From Diploscapter coronatus (lineage: Eukaryota > Nematoda > Chromadorea > Rhabditida > Rhabditidae): a stretch of DNA of 64,000 nucleotides. Below, one piece after another: positions 33,191 through 45,100 of the stretch; position 1 is the first letter of the stretch; the number at the start of each line of letters is the position of its first letter. A program made the position numbers and the translations under genes. Below the pieces are notes generated by a model. It did no database searches. It had not been told where the DNA came from and saw nothing but the letters and a program-made list of their open reading frames with translations. Where the stretch lies: contig OZ038423.1 in NCBI GenBank assembly GCA_964036155.1, forward strand, positions 55,691,249-55,755,248, read 5' to 3'.

Positions 33191-36100
33191 TCAGCCGATG
33201 ATGGCAAGGGAATTTGATTGTGGCCGAGAGATCTGTGAATTTGACCTGATCATCAGGTGTGTGGACTGCCTAATTTCACTAACCAGGAGGAAGCCAGTTC
33301 AACTGATTTTGGCCCATTTGGCGAACGAAATAATAGAGCGATTAGGAATCTGTCGACTAGTTGCTTTGATACACATGCCACGGTCCTAGAAGGTCGTTGG
33401 TTAAGTAAATCACCTAGTCGGAATACAAATCGAGAAATGGGGGAATATAGTAGGAATAGAAATGGGAATCAACGCTGGACGAAGTTTTGTGTTCGGGTGT
33501 AGTATTTTGACCAATTTGTTTGGGTTTCGGGTAAAAAAGTTCATTTCGTCCAGCCCTGACAGGAATACACTCAGCGTCCCCTCTCTCGCAGTCCATCTCA
33601 CATCTCGAGTTCGATAAGGCCAAAAGTAGACTAACCTCTGAGAGAATGGCGAGTCGAAGAGGCTGCAGGGATTTGCTCGCATCCTGGCCGAGTTGCCTGT
33701 CCGGTTCGGGTTGCAGCATTCCCTCGAATCGACGAAGGAAGGCATCGCAGCTGTCGATTATCAAATCGTCGTTGTTCTGAATTGTCCAAATATGTAAGTT
33801 TTTCCTCGAATTTTTTCTTTCAACGCATTCATTTTTCCCTTGAAAAGATTTGAATTTCTTTCACAGCCTTATCCTTTGAACAGGTGAGGAAAAACGAGAG
33901 ACTAAGACAGTTCTATTTTTCTTTATCCTCAGTAAAGGGAAATGCAGGATGTTCTCAAAGGATAAGGCTTGAAATGTTGTGCTTTCAAAATCTCAAAAAG
34001 CGTTATGTTCTTGAGGATCGAATTTGCTAACCTTCGACAACTGGGCTCCGTCTTCCAAATCAATCGACTCGGTGGCCAGAGTGAGCGCGATCTTCTTGCC
34101 CTTCGTGGTGAGCGTCGCAACGTTGGAAGACTTGACTTTCATCTGTCCCCTGAAAATCAATACATTCAACCTCTTCAGCAGATCTAGGCAGATTTTCAGT
34201 CATATTGAAGAACAATAGAAAAGGGGGTACGCAAAAAGTACCTCTTCTATAGAATGCTGATAAATATGAATGTAAACCATGATATTTTAGAAGTATATTT
34301 TAGCTTAACGAGGGAACGCTGGGAAATTTTCGTTTAAGAGCTGCCTAATTCTGTTCCTGAGTAAATCGATCAACTCTCACCGAATCCAGTTGACCGCGAG
34401 CTGTGCGTTGTTCTTCACGTACTCCTGATGAGCGCTATCGGCCGTGCACTGCTTGCCCAAACTCAGTCCCATCAATTCGTCAGTCACGATCGTGGGGACG
34501 AGCACTTTGAATCGGTCATCAGAGACGATTTTGTCGATGAGTGACAGATGGTCCACGAGTGCATTCGTGTCCAACACCACCGAATCAGGTCGAACCTGCA
34601 AACGAACAATTCCTCACTATCTTTCAAATAAAAATTCGGAACATTGCATTATTCATCATGAACTGAGTCTCATTATCTTTGTCCGATACCATTTCCGGGA
34701 AAGAAGGTGAATATATCGTTTTCACCGAAATCTGAAGCCTGACCCTGACTCTCATTTCTCTAACTTCTCATGCGCTCTCTCGCTCCTCCTTTCCTCGGCC
34801 CATCTAGTTTTAGATGTCGTGCAAAGTAAGGTGACTGTAACGTAGTGGTAGGATGTTGAGTTTAGAGAAATCACTTGACAACGATCACGACTCTCTCTTT
34901 TGCAAAAATTTGTCACATTTCGCCTCGAGAGACTAAAGAGAGTTGAAGTCGAGAGACGAATGAAAAACAAGAAAAATGAGTCAGGACCAGATTTGGATGG
35001 AAAACAGTAGTTCAAAAGAGAGGGTGGATACAGATAAATTCAGTGAGAGAAAACTTCTCCTTACCAGAATGATGTTTTGACGTTTGGCTCGGACTCGCTC
35101 CATCAATTCATCTCGAGTCAGCACACCGTCGTTAGAGGAGAGGTTTGGCAACTGAAATATCACATTAATTCGCCTTGTTGATAAAAACTCTGCTTCTATC
35201 GAATGCGCCCCGAAAATTCTGCCCTACTAGAAACATGCTCATTGTTAAATATTAGTGATTCTTCCTTTCTCTTTCATCTTCTCATAGTGGGAGAAAAGGA
35301 GTCACCAATAATCCGCAGCAGAATCAGAGCATATTTTCAAGAGGCAAAATTTGTGGAGCGCATGAAATAACAGAAAGTTCATGCACATCGAGGGCGAAAT
35401 AGTGTTGATCATGAAGAGAAACTGTATGCATTTTCTCAAATAATTACAAGAAACCCACTTCATCCTCAAATCCAGTGAAGGTGTCGTCGCTGCGACTGGA
35501 CTGAACGCGCATCGGTCTTGCAGCGGGGGATTCTTCCCTGTCTTTGCGGCAGAATTGACCTGTTTCCCGATCGAACACAAAGCATCGCAGATCCATTCCA
35601 TCCAGGTACTCGGCGCACTGCAGCACGTGGCGCAAACGCAGTTCCGTTGCCGATGCATTCTGCAATGCTATCGTTTCTTTCAGAAACAGACTTGTACAGA
35701 AAGTTCTCGGAAGGATTTTCTTGTTTTCTCGGCTCCACGCGCACGTTTCACTTTCTTCTCTTTTTCGCTATCTTCATTTTCGTTTCACTTTTTTAAACGG
35801 GAATGAGAGATGAAAAGAATAGAAAACTGAGAGGAGGTATGGAACAGAGAAAGAAAGGAAACCTTTCCTGGAAATTTACGTATAACCCCGTTTAGAAATG
35901 GTAAAAAGTCCAAACCTTGTCCTGAATGCTCGTCGGTCTGGGCGTGGGTTTGAAACAGTCGAAGAAGGAACTGGCGTAGTTCAACTCTGGGAGCACGCAG
36001 TGATTTGCTGCAAGAAAATAGATCGTCTTTGATTAGAACCTCACAATATAAATAAACTATGTGCGAGTTTTTCTTCACTCTTCTATTCCTATTTTCATAT

Positions 36101-39100
36101 TATAAGATTGTAACAGCAATCTGGACTTGATGTAATGAAAATGACGGAATGCAAATAGTAACTGACAGAAGTTGTGAAATAAAAGAATACATTTCGCCAT
36201 TTTTGCGTTCTGCCAAATCCAATAATGACATCGTCATTACGCCATTTCCAGACTGCCGATTATAACGCTACGTCATTTTCATTTCTAATATGCTCTTATT
36301 TCCAAGCTGCATTTTCGAGAGCTCTTCTCTCACCTGTAGGTTCCTCATTTGCAGTGATGTTGACGAGTCTGCCTTCCTCGTTCAGCTTGTCGAGTCGCGT
36401 GGCGACTTGAGCGAGCATGTGCCAGGCATCGAGGGAGTGGAGTGGGTTGGCTAGTGGCTCAAGGGAGGGCAACGACTTGAAGACGCGGGACACTGACGGG
36501 CACGATAGCCACTCGCACAACACCACCAGAGCGGGCAGAGTACGAGAGATCTGCAAATCACAGGGTTTTTTCCAGTTTATAAAATTTCTGTATTTTATTT
36601 GAAATTTTCTCAATAGCATAAAAACGTTTTTTAAAATGTCCTACCACTGCAGGCACATTGCTATCCCCTTCTTCACCAATCCACTGCTCGATTTCGTCCC
36701 TCCTTTCCGCGAGTGGCTCGATGAGTGCAGCGAACAGGGTCATGACCGTGCGGAATGCGATCTGCTGTTGCTCAGAGCAGGTGTCCGGTTCTAGGTCTGC
36801 AATTTTGCAAATTTTCAAACAAATCCAACTATTGACTCATTGTAGTTACCGTTCTCTTTCATGAAAAATAAGGGAAAACTTCTTTAAAAGGCAGTAAAAT
36901 AGTGAGATGAGTTCGTTTTTTACAGAATGAAATTGAACGATTGTATTTACCCTTAATTTGGAAATGTCGCCACACTTCTATTATGAAAAATGAGTGTGAC
37001 GATATTTTCAAATTTTCACTCTCACCTTTGGATTGATTGGCATGGACGCTGTAGATGAACAGGACGGTGATCTGAACGAGCTGCAGGGCTGTGAGGGAAG
37101 AGGATGTGTGGTGAATGAGGGCCGAGAGCTGAGCGAGCGATCGCTCAGAAACACTGAAAATTCGTTCTGTAGATCTAAGCAGACTTTCAGTCCGAATGAG
37201 AAATTTTAGGGAATGGGATACGAAGAACAACTTCTATGGAAAAACAGGGCTTAAAGTGTTTGAAATTGATATTAGGCGTGGAACTGAAGAGCGTCAGTAT
37301 CGTGTCAGCGTCACAAAAGTCGGAAGTTTTAAGCCCTGTGGAAAGGTGATGCATAAATGGATCTGCAGCAAGATTTTAGGGGTATATTTTGGCCTTAAGA
37401 GGACAGGCACGGAGAATTTGGCTTAAGCTCTGTCTAAGTTTGACAGCTTCAATTTATTCAAATCCTCCAAACCTTGAAAAATTCTCCATTCCAATTTTCG
37501 ACAGCAGCATGCCAAATAGGTGGATGACGTAGGCGGTTGTTCTCCTTTGCAGCTGAAAAATGTAATTTTACCCAATGATGTTAAATTTTGTTCTTTTCAT
37601 TCTAGTAAACTACTATTTAACGGTATGGAAGACATCCTATATGAAATGCGACGGTATTATTTTCAAAGACGAAGAGAGGAAGACATTTTCCTCTCCGTAT
37701 AAAAGAGGTCATCTGGACATAAAATAGGATGCCATTAGGACGATAGTCATTTTAAAAACTGCAAAGAGGGTAGACATAACCTTCCGGTATTTTACAGTTA
37801 CACCTATGCGCGCCAACTCATCTGACATATTCAATTTTCCGATTCTGGCATATTTTAAAAGCATTTTTATTATAAAAGAAAAACTCGTGTCAAAATTTCG
37901 AATTTTCCAAGAAAAGAAAATTCACTTTGCTAAAAACTTCTCAAATAGCAACCTTGCTGGGTTCCTGGACGCAGAACTTCTCGTAGACAGCCTTGGCCTG
38001 TTCAGCCTCGTTGGTGCACTCGTTCTTCTCCTCCCATTCATTGCCGTCCATCGACAGCCACACTTCTCTCCTCCCGTCGTGCGGCAATTCGTCCCTCTGC
38101 TCTCTCGAATTCTTGTACGTCCCGACCTCTTCATCGAGTTTCGGCTCGTACTGACGAACCTGCAAACAACCGTGTTTTTTCGATATTGTTTCTCAATTTT
38201 AATCAATGGCAAAGAAATAAAATAAAACAACGTGTGCATAGTAACATCACGACCAAGAAATATCGTGACATTAATTAGAAGTATCGTTGCATTTTCTTAT
38301 TTTAAACCCGTTATTTTTACCGAGAATAACTATTTCGAAATGGTAGCACGATATTTCCCAACTAATGTCATGATATTCCTTGGTTACGATGTCATAATAT
38401 TTCTTAATAGCCACTTCAATGAATTTTATTTTATTGAAAATTCACCAAATTTCTGTTAAAAAGAGCTTTTGATAAAGGAGAAAGTTGGTGAACTTTCCAA
38501 AATGTAATTTAACAATCAATTAGTCTGCCCACCTTGTTGGCCATGGAATCCAACTTGCTGTAGAGTCGCTCCTTGGCGAGCTCGAATGGATGCCCTGCGG
38601 CTAACGCCCGAACGCAGAAGAAAATGTCCTCGATCACTTGATTCTGAAAAGAAACCATTTTTCTCAATTTGTGAGCCCATTTCATCACAACCAACCCAAG
38701 CGAATTAAAAACTTTAACAAATCGTAAAATTTGGCAAGTACTATATGACGAGATCAATCATTTCCCAGACTATGTCGCCTTACTTTCACTATCTTTTCTA
38801 TCACTGACTATAAATCTCGTCATGAAAAAATTATGGCTTGTTGAATAGGCCGCAGTGTCGTATAGCCGTAGGTTTGAATAGTCCGTAGGAGCAGCAGTAT
38901 TGTAAAAAGCCGTCGTTTTAATAAACCTCTACAGCCTATTCAACAAGCCGAAATTACGGTAAAACTCATGCATAAAATTGTGAAGTAGCAGGAAAGGAGC
39001 AGTGGATTATTGGAATTATTGTAGAGTGCTTGGCCACTTCAACTCGTCTCTTCACTCCACCACATTCCCTCCTCTTTGTTGCAAATCAAAATGATTCAGA

Positions 39101-42100
39101 ACGTCCTGCACACCGGCTCTAATGGCTCTATGTTAGAAGAGAAGCAGAAGCAAGAGGTTAGGTGGCAAATCTCTAGGCTCTAGGCTCTGGTCTTCTAACT
39201 GATAGAGGAGTTAGCAGAAATGGGGGAGGGGATGACAGAAGGAAATGCGAAGTAGATCGGTATTGCTTTGTAAGAGATTTTAGCTTCTTGACAAACCTGC
39301 AACTTTTCAAACCCGATAGTGTCGCACGAACGAGTTAGAGTGTCTAATCTAGAGAGGAAAAAGCATGGCTTCTTGTCATCCCTTGAAAGGACATATTATT
39401 TCGTTCATGCGGGCACCCACGGGCTTGAAAATTTGTAAGTCTGCTTCTTGGAATGTTCAATCGCTTTTTCTGCTGTCAAAATTATTTCATCTCAAGACTT
39501 CTCGTAAAAGCCGTACACTAGCAAAATAGGGACAAGAGTAGGAGCTCGGTAGGTTAGGCTAATTTGTTTCTATAAATACTCTGCATATATTGCTCATCAT
39601 TTTGAGACCAAACATAGCCTACCCCTATCCCTTGTATACTCACAGATCTGACAGGCGTACGACTTTTACAAGAAGCCCAAAATTTTTACAGAAAATGATT
39701 CCGATTTGCTTCTTGGGGAAAGGGAAACAAGCAAAAGGGAAATTGAGCTGAATGACCTGTCTGGTGTTGGAGAGAGTTTCGAGAGGAATGTGGAGGAAGC
39801 GACGACGACTGCGGTACAACATCTGAGAGCAGAAAATTGACTTCCATTGAATTTCTTTCAAATCTGAGATTGCGCGACGAATGATATGTCTGTAGCAGGG
39901 GTGGGTGGAAGTTTCGGTTTTTAATTTTTCAAATTCTGACTTCCGCCCGACCCTGGTCCGCAGGCAAAATGTGCAAATGAGCGTAAAAATGCAACATCAA
40001 TGCTTAAGGAAGAAACGAGACAAGAAAAATGACAAAAGTGCATTGGTGTCTTTTAAATCTACGATCATTTACATCCAGTGGCGAACAAACGTTTGGAATA
40101 TTTCATAACATTTGAAAGTTCTATTTTCTGACTTTTTCATGAATCAACTGGAATGAAATTTCGAGAATAGTTGTTATTCGATCTCGTTTTAGAGTCTACA
40201 AAATTGCAGGAAAATTCTGTGACTAAAAATAGAGATATGAAGATTTTCATAAATCATTAATTGCTCAAAACTTTTGTGCGTCACTGTGTAAACTTGGCTT
40301 TCGAACGGTATATTCGGCGCGTATCTTCAGAAGGAAAAAATCAACTAGTCAAATGGCATATGAGTGGAAGAAGAGAAAAGTGAATTGAATGAAATACCGA
40401 GTAGGAGATGGCGATGGACAGCAGATTGTAGACGTTTCCATTGACCGACCAGATCTGGGCTGCCTTCGCGTACCACTCGATGGCTTCCGAGTAGTCCGCA
40501 GATCCATTGAGCAGTGTCCTGTAGCGATACAGGCTGCCGAGGGAAATCATGTGCCGTGCCAACGATTTCGAAGCCAGCTCAAATGCAACAATTTTGAAAT
40601 ACTAGAGAAAAACGACAAATGATTTGATGAACTGCGTTTTACTAGAAGACTGACTATTTCTTTTCTTTCAGAAGGAATTACAAATTTAGTTAATTCGAAA
40701 GTGTTCCGCGTTTAGTCTAATTGCATAGAGAAAAACTATTCTCCCCTCGTTTTCACGTACTATTTGCGAGTTTCTTCACATTTCCCAAATGATAATGCTT
40801 GTAAGGCCGTGTTCATAGGGGAGATTTTGTTATTTAGTAACATTTCTTCATTAATTAAAAATGCAGTCCGCCATTTAGCAAAATAGAACCAGCCAGGTAA
40901 ATTGGAAGAAAATCTAACCTTCGAGGGACTTGTCAGAAGAGCAATGGGATGCTGTCCGACATGGACCTGCTTCAGATCGCTCGGGGGACTACCCTTTGGC
41001 CACATGAGCAGTGCGTTCAGGCGAATGTCCAGCTCCTTCTCATAGAGATCGATCAGTCTGAAATGCGAATGAGTTCGCGAGAAAATATGCAATTGACCCT
41101 TACTTGTTGTAGAACTGAATCCCACTGGAGAGGAGTCGATGGAACTCGACCCTGAGGAGTTTGGCCTGGCTGCTAGACGAATTGCAGGCTGTGCGGAAGC
41201 ACTCAATCTGCAAAACTGATTCATTCAGTTCAGCAGAGAATCAAATTCACGGTCATTTAGAACAATAACCAATGAACAACAAGTAGAAAGCCCCTTTTGT
41301 GTCCTGGATCGATTTTTCCTTTTCGCCAATTTCTTTTACCAATAAAAAATAACTAATAAAAGGGGAGACATGGAAGACATAAAACACGACTCAAACGTGG
41401 GTTTTTCATCTGCCGTTCAGTGGGCTTGTTTTGGAACGAGAGAAGTAGTGTAAAAAGATTGAACTGACTGACCGGCCTGTAGAATGCCTGATTCCAGCAG
41501 TGCTGCTCGAGGTTCTGAGAGAAGGTGAATTTGATGTCCTTGCAGATGAACTCAAGGTAGAGTTCGCAGAGCCGCTCGCTGCAAAATCGACATCTCTTTC
41601 ACTTTATTTTGCCAGAGGAATCACCTCAATTCGACGACCTTCTGCATTTCGTCTGGATTCTTCTTCTTCCTGACGACGGCAAGCAGATCGGTAATTTGCG
41701 CGTTGATCTAAATGCACAATCACATTTAGCTGATTCGCGTTTCGTTCCCCATTTACCTTCTCCATTTTCGGTCCTTGCTTCTGCGCGATCTGCTGGTACA
41801 TGTCAGAATCGGTCGTCTGCTTCGAGGCTTCTTTCGAAACGACCTGGTTGCTGTTGGCCTTGGTCGTCCTGCTGGATGTGGGCGAGTCTGCTTTCTCGGA
41901 TGCGGTCTGGCTGAAAATGAAACGATTTGCACGTGATGAGGTGATTTCTTGATGATAAGTGATTTTTAAGCGTGGGACAATTTGTATGATTCGGTCCGTA
42001 ATCTTGGAGGACAAGTGGTGCATGGTTGTCTTGTGTGCTAGAAAGAGAAATAGCGCGTGAAAAGGAGATACTGGCCTAAGATCGCCTTTCCCTTTCCATT

Positions 42101-45100
42101 TTCGACCTCCCAGATTTTGGACTCAATAGTAACAAAACGTGTCGAGCATTTCACGCTAAATTTGATCACAACTCGTCATATAACTGATTTTTTACAGTTA
42201 TAAATAAGAAAGACAACACATTGATGTGCATTTGGAATACAACAGCTTGCAAATCTTTGAGCCAACTCACAACGAAAAGGAAGAATTCGGCATACAAAGC
42301 TACAAAAAGAACTAGACCCGTTTCAAACTCAGAATTTATCAATTTTTATTCGATTTCCTTCGACTTTCGAAAATGAAAGCTTCTTTCATCATTTTAGTTG
42401 ACTGGATTGAGGTTTCGGAAGAATAAATTGCGGAGATCAAAGTTATGTACAATAGAAAGTATAAATTTGAAAGTTCAATTAAGTTCATAAAAGTTACACA
42501 GCAGTAAACTGTTAGTTCGAGGTTAATTTTCATCAAACGTATTGTCTAGGTCAAGTGAGCCCTTAACTCTTCAGTTAAATGCGTAATGTGAAAAATGTGT
42601 TTATAGACAAAAATTATATCGTTAATGACCGATAACTTGAGACGAAGTAGACGAATCACATATCTGAATGTGCGAAGTGTGCATTGCGTATTATCAGATA
42701 GTCATTGTGTTCATTAATTGAATATGATGTAATAGCATAAAATCTGCTGCAGACAAAGCGCTAATTTCCGGGCATCTAGTTTTCATCCCTTTTATCTCGT
42801 CTCAAGTAACCGTTCACTTACAATACGCAACTTTTTTCTTAATCCTCCTTCACTAGATTATTCTAGGGTTCACCTGACCAAGACAATAATCATAGGTAAT
42901 CGTTTTTCATGTGAGCAACTCTTACCTTTGGTGCGTGGGCGGATCGGCTGTTTGACTGTTTCGCAGCTCCCTGTTCACTGATCCGACTGCATTGCCTCGT
43001 TCCTTGCTCTCATTTTTCTGCGGCGCTTGTCTGGGCTGATCGGCATTGCGTTGTATCGTCAGCTGCAAATTAGAAACATGAAAAGATTATTTGAGCTAAA
43101 AAAAATCGAAGAGAATCAAATATGAAAAGTGATGTACGAAAATTGCTGCTTTATTCTCGCTCATTTTCGCCTTCATTAGGTTTGAAGAGAGGAACCATTT
43201 TCATTAACATCAAGTTACATTAGCCACCTTAGTTTTCATTTTCGAAATTCAAAAATTCATTTCCGTACACACGATATGGAGAAGAAATCAAAGCAGAGGA
43301 ATTGAAGAGCTAGAGAAAAATAAATGATAATGAATTTACCCTTCCAGCCAGTCGACTTCCACCAGGCGGCGGCTCAGTCCTTCCCAGATCATGTTCATTC
43401 GCGAATCTGCTTTGCTGCTGCGGCTGATGTGGCTGATCTCTTTCCTTCTGCTGCCTGCCACCTTTTCTCCAGTTGCCTTTGTCCTGCTCACCTGAAAATA
43501 TCAACATTCGTTTCCTATTTCTAGTTGGTTGCTCATAAATTTTGAAATCGTGTCCATGTCAAGCGATGCTATATGTGCAAGATTAAACATATATGTCAAC
43601 CCTGACAAAATTTTAGACGCCAAAATTATGAATGCTATTTAGATGAGCGAATTCGCCTACCTCCATACTGGTTGTTGTAATATCTCTCTCTGTTCTCCCT
43701 GTCCCTTTCTCTGTTCTGATTCGGTCTTTGTCTGGAATTTTGCTGTATTTGCTGTCTGTCTTCAGTCCTTCTCTGGTTGCTCTGATTCTTTTTCCAATTT
43801 TGACGCAGATCTGAAATTCAGTTATCTTGATTGAAAGAATGATTTGAAAGTAACGACTATTCGATGGAGAGCGTGATGACAGAGTTGTTTTCTAAAGGGA
43901 ATCATTTTTTTTTTTTTTAAATTAGTGTCATTGAATTAAATGCCTTCATCACTTAGTGAAATGATCATGACCCACTTTTCAGGAGAATGAGGAAAGGAAG
44001 GGAAAAAGGAAAAGTGGGAATGGGATGCATAAGGCCAGAACTACCTCCGTCGAATGGAAGAAACAGCTGCAGTTGAATAATCTCACCTGTATGACTGCCC
44101 GTGGGCGTGGGCGTCTTTTCTCCACTCCTCAACTCGTCTTCGTCATCGAGTGTTCCTCTATCATCCTCCTCCACAATGCTGTCCGATACTGAAGAGCATC
44201 TGTCCAGATCTGCAAAGAGAAATTCACTTTCTAAAAAACGATCTTTTGTATAATCCAAAAAGTTTTTGCACAAAATTTTTAGGAAATGAATGTGATTGAC
44301 TTTGAAATAGGTTAAAATCATTAAACTCTTACCAACACAGACCCTGTCCTCTATGTCTCTGCCGCGGTTGCCTCTGTGATTGACCTGCTTCCTGTCATCT
44401 ACGGTCACTCTGAGAATGCCTCTGAAATCATAATTTTAGGGTCGTAAACTCCTCACCCTGCAAAATACGGCAGAGAATAAAAATTAGTTATGAGAAACCC
44501 AAAAAAAACATAGGGAGCAAGTACCTTTAAACATTGGTGTTCACGAAAGATCACCATCAGAATCAATGCACCACTCATAGAAATGGTTATTCGCCAGAAG
44601 CTCTGGTCAAGAAGTGCGCATTCGCAGGCGTTTTATATTGCAAAAACGTATCCATTTCGCAAGCTACTTCTGCTAGTTGTTTTTTTTAGCTTCTTCGATT
44701 AAAACGTTGTTTTTTTTCTGCATGAATATTTTGGTTGCATCAAAAATTATAAGTTTGGATAGGAAATCTCAGAAAATTATAACCTTTGTAAACTATTTGC
44801 GGCTCCTAATCATAATCGTAGTTTTAAACTCAATGTTCGTTTCAATTCTAGCTTCAAGATGTTAATACATAGTGGTGCAGAAAATTTTGGGCAACACTTC
44901 CGCCGAAGGATTAAATTGTTGATGAATATGTGTTAGAGACTCACTATTCAATTCACTCTTTCTACCATCTCTCACCTTTTCCCCAATCTCTCTCACTCAT
45001 AGCAGTGCCGCCTAACGACACTGGCTCATTCCCTATACAAACACTGGATAGTTTCCTATTGCCACGCCTACTCGGCGTCCCCTTTAAATAGTCCTCATTT

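Noticed and set aside
33414..33764. Read-through extension of the SMG-6 PIN exon to a stop at 33414
   Set aside because: It passes through a GTTAGT donor and then through the hAT-like MITE at 33470, so it is unlikely to be the native C-terminus, although it is not fully excluded.
34800..34880. tRNA-like stretch (GTAGTGGTAGGATGTTGAG)
   Set aside because: There is a partial A-box look only: no B box (GGTTCGAATCC) at the right distance and no acceptor stem.
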